A DNA stretch of 64,000 nt from Gastrolobium villosum (taxonomy: Eukaryota > Streptophyta > Magnoliopsida > Fabales > Fabaceae). Positions 37,164 to 47,775 of this stretch are shown one piece after another (position 1 is the stretch's first letter; every line of letters starts with the position of its first letter). The notes under the pieces are model-generated. The model did not search any database, was not told the DNA's origin, and saw only the letters and a list, made by a program, of their open reading frames with translations. Location of the stretch: positions 1 through 64,000 of the forward strand of contig JAVKPL010014701.1 of assembly GCA_032173675.1 (NCBI GenBank). The letters are read 5' to 3'. The position numbers and the translations under genes were made by a program.

Positions 37164-38241
37164 CCGGTTGCTTTACCATCGACGGGTGATGGTACCTTGT
37201 TTGTGAAAAGAATTTTTCACGGTCAAAAATCTTTAAAGGGTTAAAGTTTAAATTCTGCATATGGATTTTGAATCACAAATCCTTTAAAGTGTTAAAGTTT
37301 TTGTTTTTATGAACATGTAAATTTGATTCTGTGTTCATAAAACATTATGCATCATGGTTTAGTTTCTTTTTCTTTATGAAAGTTTAAAAAGGAACACCCT
37401 TTTTGAAAGTGTAGATTCGGCCATGGAGGGTACTAAGAGTACCTTGAATGATTTCTTATTTTTCTCCATGCATTGTGTCATGTTTATATGCATGAAATTT
37501 TGTGACAAAATTTATCATATAGTCACCTATATGATTCGGCCATGTAGGGGTTCATGGCTACATGCATGGTTTAATTTTGTTTTCTTTAAGAAAGAATTAA
37601 CAAAATTTGAATTGAAATTGTTTTTTAAATTCGGCCAATGAGAAATTTAAGATTATGAATCTTGATGTTATTTTTATGTTTAAATGTTAAATGTCAAAAT
37701 ACATGTGAAAATGTTATGTGATAATATAATGTTTGTGTTTGCAAGTTTTGAACTTTTCAGGTACAAACAGGAAGGGGATGGTCATGGTGCCCGGATTTGA
37801 ATTTTTTTGAATTTTAAATTAATGTGTAATCGCGCATTTTAATTTACAAGTGTATTTGTAATTTAAATTTTGTAATTTTTTCCCTCCAAAATGTTATGGA
37901 GTTTCTTTAGTTATTTGTAATTAGAGAAATAGGCTAGTGGCGTAAAGACGACAAGCGGTCGTTGCTTAAAGAAGCAAAAGGACAAAAGCGCGAGCACCAT
38001 GGCTATCTCAATATAAACTGTTTATATGCATGTATGATTAGAACGTCTAGTATGCATAAATTGGGCAAACTGCGTTTTGTATGGTTATTATGTTTGTCCA
38101 ATAGCGACTAGTGTATACCGATAGATGTTTGACATAGGTAACGACTAGCATGATAACTTACAATATGCGTTTGATGGGACCTAATTAACCCCAAGATAAA
38201 AGGAACCCTTAAAAGGAATAAATAATTAAGCATATGATTAC
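37164..38241 (+). other. Element C leader, left part
   Basis: Untranslated leader between the primer binding site and the CACTA insertion. It is AT-rich, with repeated TTCGGCCATG-like motifs (37417, 37533), and has no recognisable gene. It ends in TSD TAC at 38239-38241. Confidence 0.75.
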
Positions 38242-38584
38242 CGCTACAGGAAATTTGGTATACAATGGCGGTTTGCTAAAGGCGGTTGGTGTTAAAGCCG
38301 CTGATTTAAAATATTTCGAAAGGCTGATTCAATTATTTTCGAGAGGCTCCTTGTTTTTTTTTTTTTTGGAGATTTCTAGCTCCTTGTTGTTAAGCGCTGC
38401 AGAGAGTTGTGCCCATAGTTAGGATTTATACATATTTTCATCTCTCTTTCTCTCTTACTGGTTTTTATCTCTCTCTTAGGATTTCCCACATCTTCTCCTT
38501 CTTCGTTTCTCTTTTTCCGTAAATTTCTCTATGAGTTCTTTATTTCTTCTTCTTCTTTATTTCTTTATTCATTTATTTTTGCAG

Positions 38585-39450
38585 ATTCTCAGGAAGTTTT
38601 CGAGCAATGGGAGCTTGTCCTAGATTCAACCATCAACCCTGGCCTCGGTTCCGCTCGATGCCCTTGCTGCGTCTCCCTTCTCAAACCTGATTCCTTAAGT
38701 TTGTCTCCTTCTTCTTCTTCTTTCTCTTACATGTTTGTGTTTTGCGAATGAGGTGTTCGATGAATTGACTCAATGAAATTTGCTATATTTTTGTGATCGT
38801 GTGTGTTCAGGAAAGAGGCAAGTGGACCATCACTTCTGTCTTGCACGATGCCACTGCCATCGTGAGCTCCTCTCTTCTTACCTGTGATTAGAATGTATAA
38901 ATGTTGATTTTTTTTTCTGCCTCTGTTTCTCATTTGTTTATAATTTTTTTTACTATTTTTTAATTTTCCCCAATCCCTGTTTGCCTATCTTTTTTTCTCG
39001 TTTCTTTTTTTTTTTTTGCTTCCTCTGTTTCTCTATTTGTCTACCTTAATACTTTTTTAATTATTTTCTTTTTAATTTTTTGACTCTGTTTCGTATATTT
39101 TCTGCCACACACGCCCACGCCACACCACATGTATATTTGATAAACCAAATGTGGGATAAACTAAATTTATATGTAAGTTGGGGAATTAATAATAAATTAT
39201 AACTGTGTTTTATTCTAATCAGTAATTTTTGCCTCTATTTCGTATATTTTGCCGCCATATGCCACACCATAGTTTGTATTTAACTGGAATTATAAGAGTC
39301 ACCTTTGTTCTTTGGTACCATCGCAGGTGTTATATTCTGTAGTGCTTATGAATATGGACTGATTAGTGATGTGGGGATGACATTGATGGGAAGCCATTAT
39401 GAGGGAGCTTTGACCATGGGAGGCATTTTAAGGACGCACAGACTAAGTTG
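38585..39450 (+). pseudogene. Captured fragment of an unidentified gene
   Basis: Exon-like piece 38585 to about 38698 reads DSQEVFEQWELVLD, then GLGSARCPCCVSLLKPDS, with a CPCC pair. A second, 38811-38861, is flanked by TTCAG and GTGAGC and reads ERGKWTITSVLHDATAI. A third candidate begins at 39327 after CGCAG (CSAYEYGLISDVGMTLMG); its phase does not join cleanly to the second, so it may come from another gene. I do not recognise the family. No start or promoter is visible. The coding look is good but rests on translation and splice sites only. Confidence 0.5.
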
Positions 39451-40205
39451 GAACATTGAAAATAAATCCTGGATTTATTTCCTAGCATGTTAATGATTTA
39501 GACTTTGTTCAATATTTTGAGTTCAGATTATGTGTTCTGTAATTGAGAACAGAATTTTTTTTTCTTTTGCATTTACCTGAGTCTCAAGTGTGATGTGTGT
39601 GTTTTGGATTTTGGATTAAACTCAGTTTTTCCAAGTCAGAGCACTTCATGATTTTGATTCTTGAAGATAATGGATGGAGCCTTGGAAATTTTATAGTTTG
39701 ACATCAATTCAAATGAAAGAAATGAGATTCGGGGGTCCTCCTTAATCTCATGATTTCCAATTTGGAATTCGATGCCAGTTATCTTGCCTTAACTGTGATG
39801 ATATGTTATTGTAAATTTAATTGTGATGATATGTTACTTAAAAATTAATAAAATTATGATTACATATTAAATTTATGTTGTTTGTGTATCCGTGTCTAAA
39901 CTTATCTAAACTTCATACACATGCCGGTATGAAGTTTAGACTTTGTTCTTCTAATGAAGTATAGATGTAGGCCCAGTCTTTTTGAGTTGACATGTTTTCT
40001 TCTTACCGTTGCCTAAGATACTATATTGGGAGTTTGGGATGTCCGGCATGCCTTACCAATAGTTTTTCATCTTTATAACTTAAATTGTTACTTCTTGTTC
40101 ATGAGTGGTCCTTTCTTTAGCTTTATTTTCTGCGTCTCTTGCAGAAGGATATCTTTACTCTCTTCATGTTAGTGTTTGATAAATATTTTTTAATATACTA
40201 TACAG

Positions 40206-40582
40206 ACAAATCTCCAGTTGTTGGCTGGCTGTTACTTGCAGAGTAATCAAGCTTATTCTGCATACCATATCTTAAAGGGTATATTTCTTGCATTATTTAT
40301 GTACCATCCAGTTTTTGAGTTCCTATTACTGTTAGTTTTAAATATCATCATTCTTATTCTGTTTCCTGAATTTCCTTTCTTATAATGTTTTCTTTCCTTG
40401 TTTGCTATTATCTCATAACAGTGATTCTCATTATATCTCTCTTGTTATTCATTTTGTCTTTATTTCTTGAAGGAACACATATGGCTCAATCCCGGTACTT
40501 GTTTGCAATATCATGCTTTCGGATGGATCTTCTTAGTGAAGCTGAAGCAGCATTATGTCCTGCTAATGAGCCCAGTGCAGAG
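40206..40582 (+). pseudogene. CDC27: Captured CDC27 (APC3) fragment, two exons
   Basis: CDC27 is a TPR scaffold subunit of the anaphase-promoting complex, the ubiquitin ligase that drives mitotic exit. Exon 40206-40278 encodes TNLQLLAGCYLQSNQAYSAY and then HILKG; exon 40473-40582 encodes THMAQSRYLFAISC, FRMDLLSEAEAALCP and ANEPSAE. These are the first TPR repeats near the N-terminus of plant CDC27. The exons join in phase (G|GA), and acceptor ACAG, donors GTATAT and GTACAG and the intron between them are kept, so a genomic rather than a cDNA copy was captured. The flanking exons of the gene are absent. Only part of two TPRs is coded, so it is not functional by itself. Confidence 0.85.
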
Positions 40583-40953
40583 GTACAGATGATAATTTGG
40601 AATGTATTTGATTTTCAAACTATTTTCATTAAATTTATAAAAGTCTCTAGATGACCTTAACATTTTTTCCTCATAAACTAATTGGTTTTGTTTTTTTATT
40701 TTTCTTTTTCCTGTTTTATTCATAGTTTTAGCTATTGTTAACTGCATTATTCATATATAACGTGATTCTAACATGCTCTCTGATTTTAGTTATTTTTTAT
40801 TTTAATTTGTTGGCGCATTTGCTTGCAGAGATATGCTTTAAAATGTATCCATTTTCCAACGGTATGGACTATGGTTAAACCTTTGAGCAGAAGCAATATT
40901 AATACAAATTAAATTCTACTTTCTTATTGATAATTTTAAACTTTTGGTTGCAG

Positions 40954-42123
40954 AGATACCGGCAGAAAGTAAAATAATACTCTCCGGTTCTTTCAATCCA
41001 TTACATGATGGGCATCTCAAGCTCATGGAAGTTGCTACTGGGTACTAAACTCATGTTATCCATTAATAAATGCTCGATTTTCTTCATAGGTTGTTTATTT
41101 AATGAACTACTCGTAAAATATGAATTGCTCACTTTATTTTTTCTGGTTTTATTTTAAAATGCTTGCTATAAATGTGCCTTTCAAGCGGAACTGTTCTAAT
41201 TTGCTTTTAGAAGTTAGTATAAAATATTTGATTATATTGATATTTGCTGAAAATTTTAATTTTATTTATCATAAGTAGCTACTTTGGGGTAAAGTAATAA
41301 TTTAATTTTGATGTTGAAAATAAAGTACTCTATTTAGAATTTATGCTATAATAGGCAAATATCATATATTTCGGTAAGAGTGTAAAGTTTAAGTTATACT
41401 ATAGAAATTAACAATATCTTTTGTGTCAAATCTATTTTGAAAATCTAATCAGGATCAGCTATCTATATGTATGATGATTTATTTAAATTTCATTTCATTT
41501 ATTGGTAATTTTAATTCAACATCTCACTTATTAAGAACACATCTATGCAGCATTTGTGGTGATGAGTATCCATGCTTTGAACTAACTGCAGTCAATGCAG
41601 ACAAACCTCCATTATCAGTGCCTCAGATCAAAGATCGCATCAAGCAATTTGAAAAAGTTGGTGAGGTTCTTTCTAGCTCTCTCAGATTCATATTAAAATT
41701 GCATTGGTCCTAACTTATAATTGCATATGGTTCTTAAATATCATTTCATCTGCTAATTTATGAAGGGGACTCTGATCCATTTTTATATCCGGCAATGGGT
41801 TTTTGCCTTTCTAATGTACTACTATACATTATATAACTGGTATTATATTTGCATGATGAATACTGAATGGGATTCTCATGTTTTAAGTTTGAAAATTTAG
41901 CATGAGCTCGTATGACAATATGATACTCAGAACTTAACACTGTTTTTGAGTACTTAATTTGTTATTTCTTAATGCAACACCTAAAGTTGTAAATGACTTC
42001 TCCACTTCAATGGCAGGAAAGATAGTAATTATATCCAATCAGCCTTATTTTTATAAGAAGGTTGAACTTTTTCCGGGCAGTACTTTCGTAATTGGCGCTG
42101 ACACAGCTGTGAGGCTTATTAAT
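40954..42123 (+). pseudogene. Captured nucleotidylyltransferase (CTP_transf_like) fragment, three exons
   Basis: Exon 40954-41041 has ILSGSFNPLHDGHLKLMEVA, containing the GSFxPxHxGH nucleotide-binding motif of the cytidylyltransferase/NMN-adenylyltransferase fold. Exon 41551-41660 has GDEYPCFELTAVNADKPP and VPQIKDRIKQFEKV. Exon 42017-42123 has GKIVIISNQPYFYKK and PGSTFVIGADTAVRLIN. All are bounded by AG and GT. They match the plant nucleotidylyl transferase superfamily protein of the Arabidopsis At2g01220 type as I remember it. The C-terminal exons are missing; downstream exon-like VAEQHSRAQPSSHS at 42606 is unrelated as far as I can tell. Orientation is the same as the CDC27 piece. Confidence 0.8.
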
Positions 42124-43315
42124 GTATGAAATTACTTACTGCTTGGATCAATTTTACATGAATTTCACTATTTCATGTCCTGCACTTTTTAATACTTGAT
42201 TGTTCCATTAGTTATGCTATCTTGGGATGTAGCCTTAGTTTGTAAGGCAGCTCAGTCCCTGGTTTCTGCATGACCATGTCAATATCGCACATGTTTTTTA
42301 TTTTATTTTTGGACAGTGCTTTTGCTGCTGTGGGAAAGCACATTATTTATTCATTTCAGCGTTCTTTCAGAAAACAAAATTGCTTGTGTGCCTTTCTTAT
42401 CATTGAAGGGGTTAGAGCAACCTGACTATGTCTTATATGTCCTTATCCCTTTGTATATCAATCTTCAGTTCTCATGGTTTATGTTGTGACATTCTAAAAT
42501 GGACTGATGTTTGTGAAACTAAATTGTGTATTTTGTTATATTTCTGCTAAAGATATTATTCTTTGTATTTCTGCTAAATATATTATTCTTTTAATTTTAA
42601 TGCAGGTAGCGGAGCAACATTCTCGTGCTCAACCTTCTTCACATTCTGCTACTCATCAACCATAGTATACTCATTAGCCATAGTAGATTGCTTATGTTTA
42701 AATACTTGTAGTTGTATTGACAATGTGATTACTTTTATAATTAATTTGTAAAAGATTTATGTACTTTATTTTTGTCATATGTTTGGATCTATAAATTTTT
42801 ACTGTTATGCTTTTTATATTGATCTTTATTATTGTTTATATTTTTTTTAATCTTAATGCTATAATAACAGGTTTGATCATAAATAATAAATGTATTTATC
42901 ATCAATGAAACCACTTCAAAAATTTAAGCCAAATTATATAATTAAATGAATTTTACAATTAAGTGGCTATTTGAAATATTTATGTTTACCAAAAAAAAAT
43001 TATATTCATTGAAACCACCACAAAAAATTTTTTTTTTTTAAAAATGAATTTACGCAATTTAGCGGCGGTTCAAAACCGTCGCTATAAATAAAAATTATTT
43101 ATTTACTAATAATCAATGGCGGTTTGTATAAATTCTGCGGCGGTTTATTTTTTTTGCGTCGGTTATTCCGTCGGTTCTTGTAAATCGAAGCTAAAATTTT
43201 TAACGTCACCAGTTTTTAAGTCGGTTCTCAATTGGCCACTGAATTTTTTAGTGGCGGTTTGAACCGCCGCTAAATGTAAAACAAACCGCCGCTAAATGTC
43301 ATTTTTGGTGTAGTG

Positions 43316-43826
43316 TACCTCCCACCACCAATGCTACTCAAAACTCTTCTACATAGTGGTGCTCCACAACTCAGTTGGGACCCACTATTTCGTTGGGCTA
43401 GAGTAGTGTTTGAAGTGTAAGACACTTAGGGTGCTGGTTTAATGCTTAACTAAGACATAAGTTGCAGGCACAGCCGGGCTTATGTGCTTAGGGTAATGGT
43501 GCTAGGTTGGTTGCATGAGATGCACCACTAAGTGACAAAGAGTTGTCAACCTAATGTTAAGAGAGGGTATGAGATACTGTTGATAAAGATCAACCCTTTA
43601 TTTAAATTAATCTTGCGGTCTCAGACGGAGGTTAAAATAAATAATCGCACTCTTAATCCCACTAAGGTAAAATCTAAAGTAGATTAACCCTAAGTCAAAA
43701 GGAAGGGTCATTGACTTAGATAAAATAGTGGGAGGGGAAAATTATTTCAAGTCTTTAATAATTTGCTTTTAACTACATAACCGTATATTAACTAAAACTA
43801 TCTTTACATCCTTTTCAGCTTATAGT
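43316..43826 (+). other. Element C leader, right part
   Basis: The rest of the copia leader between the CACTA insertion and the polyprotein ATG. It has no gene and joins 38241 if J is removed with one TSD copy. Confidence 0.75.
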
Positions 43827-45791
43827 ATGACTAATCCACTGTCACTGCGTTCAATACTCGATACGAATAAACTGACCGGTTCAAATTTTATGGACTGGTA
43901 TCGGAACCTAAGAATAGTTCTAAGGGCCGAAAAGATTGCCTACGTTTTAGATGCTGTAATACCCGTAGCTCCACGGGAAGGGGAAGAAGGGTTTGCGGAA
44001 TTTGATTTCGTAACCCACCAACAGCACTTGGATGACAATGTGATGGCAGTATGCATCATGTTGGCATCCATGTCGCCTGAACTGCAAAGGCAGCATGAGC
44101 ATATGGATGCTCCCTCTATTATCCTACATCTCAAGGAGTTGTATGATATTAAAGGCAGGCATGAGAGGTATGAGGTCTCAAGAGAACTGTTCTCTTGTAG
44201 GATGACTGAGAGCATGTCTGTTGGCAGCCATGTTCTCAAGATGATCGGGCTGATTGAGAAGCTAGGAAACCTAGGCTTCATCATGGATGCCGAGCTAAGT
44301 AATGACTTAGTCCTCACCTCACTTCCACCTTCCTTCAGTCAATTCATCATGAATTACAATATGCATGGGATGCAAGTGAGCTTGCCTGAGTTGTTAAGCA
44401 TGTTAACAACAGCTGAAGTGTCTATCAAGAAGGATAGGACACAGGCTCTTTTGATTGGTGGGCCTAGCAAGGCCAAGGGAAAGGGTAAGGAGCCTGCAAA
44501 AGGTGACCCCCTTAAGCCCAAAGGAAAATCCAAGAAGAAGAAGGGTAAGAAGGCACCTAAGGACAAGGGTGATGCTGAGTGCTTCCATTGTGGCAAGAAA
44601 GGCCACTGGAAGAGGAATTGTCCAGACTACCTGAACAATGTGAAGGACAAGAAGCATGGTGATGCTTCTGCCTCAGGTATTTTCATGATTGAGATAAATT
44701 ATTCTTATGCTAATCCATCCTCATGGGTATTGGATACCGGATGCGGTTCTCATATCTGCAATATGTTGCAGGTACTTAGGAGCCCAAGGAGATTGGATAG
44801 AAACGAGGTGGATCTCCGCGTTAGTAATGGAGCAAGAGTTGCTGCTCATTCAGTTGGAGATGCTGACCTTATTTTGCCTACGGGCCTTTTATTGCATTTG
44901 AATAATTGTCTTTATGTTCCGCATATTTCTAGAAACATTATTTCAATTTCTTGTTTAGAACAAGATGGTTATACTTTCAGTATTAGGGATGGTACTTTTT
45001 CTATCATTTTGAATGATATGGTTTACGGTACTGCTTCTTTAATAAATGGATTGTATGTGTTGGAAATGGGAAATGAAGTGCTCAATGTAGATGTGAAACG
45101 ACCTAGGACGGATAATCAATCTTATCTTTGGCACTGTAGACTAGGGCACATAAATGAAACAAGATTGTCTAGGATGCATAGAGATGGATACCTGGACTCC
45201 ATGGATTTGGAATCCTATGGACAGTGTGAATCTTGTCTAGCTGGGAAAATGATTCAACAAAAGCCCAAAGGGCTTGAGAGTCATAGGGCTAGTGAGTTAT
45301 TAGAACTCATTCATACTGATGTATGTGGCCCAATGTCTATTGAGGCTAGAGGTGGATATTCTTATTTCATTACCTTTACAGATGACAAATCAAGATTTGG
45401 GTATATATACCTAATGAGATATAAATCTCAAGCGTTTGAAAAGTTCAAAGAGTTTAGGAATGAAGTGGAGAAACAACGTGGCAAGATGATTAAGACATTA
45501 CGATCAGATCGTGGTGGTGAATATTTGAGCCACGAGTTTCAGGGTTATCTGAGAGAAAATGGAATTCTCTCACAATTTACCGCTCCTTACACACCACACC
45601 AAAACGGTGTCTCCGAAAGGAGAAACAGGACCTTGTTAGACATGGTTAGGTCTATGATGAGTGAGACTCAACTTCCAAAATCGTTTTGGGGATATGCCTT
45701 AGACACAGCGGCATACCTTCTAAATAGGGTACCGTCTAAATCTGTTCAGACCACACCATATGAGATATGGAGTGGTAGAGACCCAACCTGA
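43827..45791 (+). CDS. Element C gag-protease-integrase, open for 654 codons
   Basis: The ATG starts MTNPLSLRSILDTNKLTGSN, a usual copia gag start. Gag runs to about residue 245, then the zinc knuckle CFHCGKKGHWKRNC (about 252-265), the protease site WVLDTGCGSHIC (about 300), the GAG-pre-integrase LWHCRLGHIN (about 432), and the integrase core with HTDVCGPM (about 496), SDRGGEY (about 561) and HQNGVSERRNRT (about 595), so the D, D and E residues are all present. It ends at a stop in 45789-45791 after WSGRDPT, where copia proteins normally continue. A single frameshift explains this, because the rest of the polyprotein starts at once in another frame. Up to that point it looks functional. Confidence 0.92.
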   Translation: MTNPLSLRSILDTNKLTGSNFMDWYRNLRIVLRAEKIAYVLDAVIPVAPREGEEGFAEFDFVTHQQHLDDNVMAVCIMLASMSPELQRQHEHMDAPSIILHLKELYDIKGRHERYEVSRELFSCRMTESMSVGSHVLKMIGLIEKLGNLGFIMDAELSNDLVLTSLPPSFSQFIMNYNMHGMQVSLPELLSMLTTAEVSIKKDRTQALLIGGPSKAKGKGKEPAKGDPLKPKGKSKKKKGKKAPKDKGDAECFHCGKKGHWKRNCPDYLNNVKDKKHGDASASGIFMIEINYSYANPSSWVLDTGCGSHICNMLQVLRSPRRLDRNEVDLRVSNGARVAAHSVGDADLILPTGLLLHLNNCLYVPHISRNIISISCLEQDGYTFSIRDGTFSIILNDMVYGTASLINGLYVLEMGNEVLNVDVKRPRTDNQSYLWHCRLGHINETRLSRMHRDGYLDSMDLESYGQCESCLAGKMIQQKPKGLESHRASELLELIHTDVCGPMSIEARGGYSYFITFTDDKSRFGYIYLMRYKSQAFEKFKEFRNEVEKQRGKMIKTLRSDRGGEYLSHEFQGYLRENGILSQFTAPYTPHQNGVSERRNRTLLDMVRSMMSETQLPKSFWGYALDTAAYLLNRVPSKSVQTTPYEIWSGRDPT

Positions 45792-47761
45792 GTTACCTCA
45801 GGGTATGGGGATCGCCAGCTTATGTCAAAGCGTTGACATCAGACAAGCTTAGTGCTAAGAGTACTAAATGTCTATTTGTGGGGTATTCTAAAGGTACTAA
45901 GGGATACTACTTCTACTCCATGGAAGAACACAAAGTGTTTGTGTTAAAGAATGCTGAGTTCCTTGAGAAGGATTTGATCTCTCAAGGAGGCAGTGGGAGT
46001 AAGATTGATCTTGAAGAAGTGCAAGATCCACAAGAACAGATTGAGGAACCCGAGTCTGCTCCGCAGGCGACGTTCTCCAATGGAGAAGTAAACACACAAC
46101 TCCGTAGATCTACGAGGGTCATCCATCCACCTGAAAGGTACGGGTTTGTGATTGAGAATCAGCAAACTGTTGAGGATGATGAACCAAGTAACTACGTGGA
46201 GGCGGTCAAAGATGTTGACTCCTCAAGATGGCTTGAAGCCATGGAATCTGAAATGGATTCGATGTATCAGAACAAGGTATGGACCTTGGTTCCTAAACCG
46301 CAAGGAATAGTTCCTATCGGTAATAAATGGGTCTTTAAAAGAAAGACTGATGCAGATGGCAACGTTCAGACCTACAAAGCTAGGTTGGTGGCGAAAGGGT
46401 ATCGTCAAAGACAAGGAGTTGACTATGATGAAACTTTCTCACCAGTTGCCATGATCAAATCTATTAGGATCATGCTTGCAATAGCAGCAAACCACGACTA
46501 TGAAATTTGGCAAATGGATGTCAAGACCGCCTTCTTGAATGGGTTCTTGAAAGAGGAAGTGTACATGACACAACCTGAAGGCTTTGAAAACAAAGATCAG
46601 GAGCATATGGTATGCAAACTACAAAGGTCAATATATGGGCTAAAGCAAGCATCAAGGAGTTGGAATATACGTTTTGATGAAGTCGTTAAGAGTAACGGTT
46701 TTATCAAGAACGAGGATGAACCTTGTGTTTACAGAAAGGTTAGTGGGAGTAATGTCGTTTTCCTAGTGCTCTATGTAGATGACATATTGCTAATAGGAAA
46801 TGACATCCCCACATTAAAAATAACGAAAGAGTGGCTTTCAGAAAACTTTACCATGAAGGATTTGGGAGAGGCAGCCTTTATACTTGGTATAAAGATCTAT
46901 AGAGATAGATCCAAGAGGCTGCTGGGTTTATCTCAATCCACGTACGTTGACAAGATGCTAAAGAGGTTTAGCATGGAAGGGTCGAAAAGGGGTTTTCTTC
47001 CTGTCAGTCATGGGGTACACCTATCAAGGGCTATGTGTCCTAAGTCACAGCCTGAGAAGGATCGCATGAGTGGAATTCCATACGCTTCGGCTATTGGATC
47101 CATCATGTATGCCATGATATGTACGAGACCAGATGTCTCATATGCTTTAAGCATTACGAGCAGATACCAGTCAGACCCTGGAGAGGGTCACTGGACGGCA
47201 GTCAAAACCATCCTTAAATACTTAAGAAGAACTAAGGATGCGTTTCTGGTCTATGGTGGGGTTAATGAGTTAACAGTGAAAGGGTTCACTGATGCCAGCT
47301 TTCAGAGTGACAAAGATGACTGCAAGTCACAGTCAGGATTCGTATTCACCTTAAATGGTGGGGCAGTGTCTTGGAAAAGTTCCAAGCAGGAGACAACAGC
47401 AGATTCAACGACAGAGGCTGAATACATAGCTGCTTCAGAAGCAGCTAAGGAGGCAGTGTGGATCAAGAAGTTCGTAAATGAACTAAGGGTGGTTCTAAGC
47501 GTGGATGAGCCCATACAGTTGCTTTGCGACAACACAGGAGCCATTGCGCAGTCAAAGGAACCTAGGTCTCATCAAAGATCTAAACACGTGCTCCGCAGAT
47601 ATCATTTGATTAGAGAAATCATTGATAGGAATGATGTAAAAATGGATTATGTTCCCACAGACGATAACCTGGCCGATTCTCTGACAAAGGCTGTTTCTCA
47701 GAGAAAACATGATAGTCATTATGAGGCTTTGGGCATACGACTTAGGTCTGATTGGCTCTAG
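45789..47761 (+). pseudogene. Element C reverse transcriptase and RNase H, continuing in a shifted frame
   Basis: The reading frame picks up immediately after the stop of the first frame (LSYLRVWGSPAYVKAL); the first Met, 45833, is not a real start. The reverse transcriptase carries WLEAMESEMDSMYQNKVW, YKARLVAKGYRQRQGVDY, MDVKTAFLNGFLKEEVYM and LYVDDILLIGND, the YVDD catalytic box. RNase H follows with DSTTEAEYIAASEAAKEAVW and SKHVLRRYHLIREII. It ends LRSDWL with a stop at 47759-47761, directly before the polypurine tract. About 640 codons are open, with no further break. Confidence 0.92.
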
Positions 47762-47775
47762 GCCAAGTGGGAGCT
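47762..47775 (+). other. Element C polypurine tract
   Basis: AAGTGGGAG lies directly before the 3' LTR and right after the polyprotein stop, the common plant copia arrangement. Confidence 0.85.

Larger units (their letters stand above)
38242..43315. mobile_element. CACTA element J carrying host gene fragments
   Basis: The right end is GTGTAGTG, that is an inverted CACTACACCAAAAATG. The left end CGCTACAGGAAATTTGG has drifted from CACTACA. TSD TAC occurs at 38239-38241 and 43316-43318. Subterminal repeats of GGCGGTTT and AACCGCCGCTAAAT fill 38262-38320 and 43065-43295. No CACTA transposase motif is seen. Instead the core holds exon and intron pieces of several plant genes, so it is a gene-capturing, non-autonomous CACTA element. 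It sits in the leader of copia C. Confidence 0.92.

Noticed and set aside
38242..43315. J as an intact host gene lying between transposons
   Set aside because: The exons belong to at least two unrelated proteins, each lacks its ends, and the whole is bracketed by CACTA termini, subterminal repeats and a 3-bp TSD.
45780..45840. Programmed frameshift between integrase and reverse transcriptase in copia C
   Set aside because: No slippery run or pseudoknot is evident, and copia elements are not known to shift here; a mutation is simpler. Kept only as a check in the findings.
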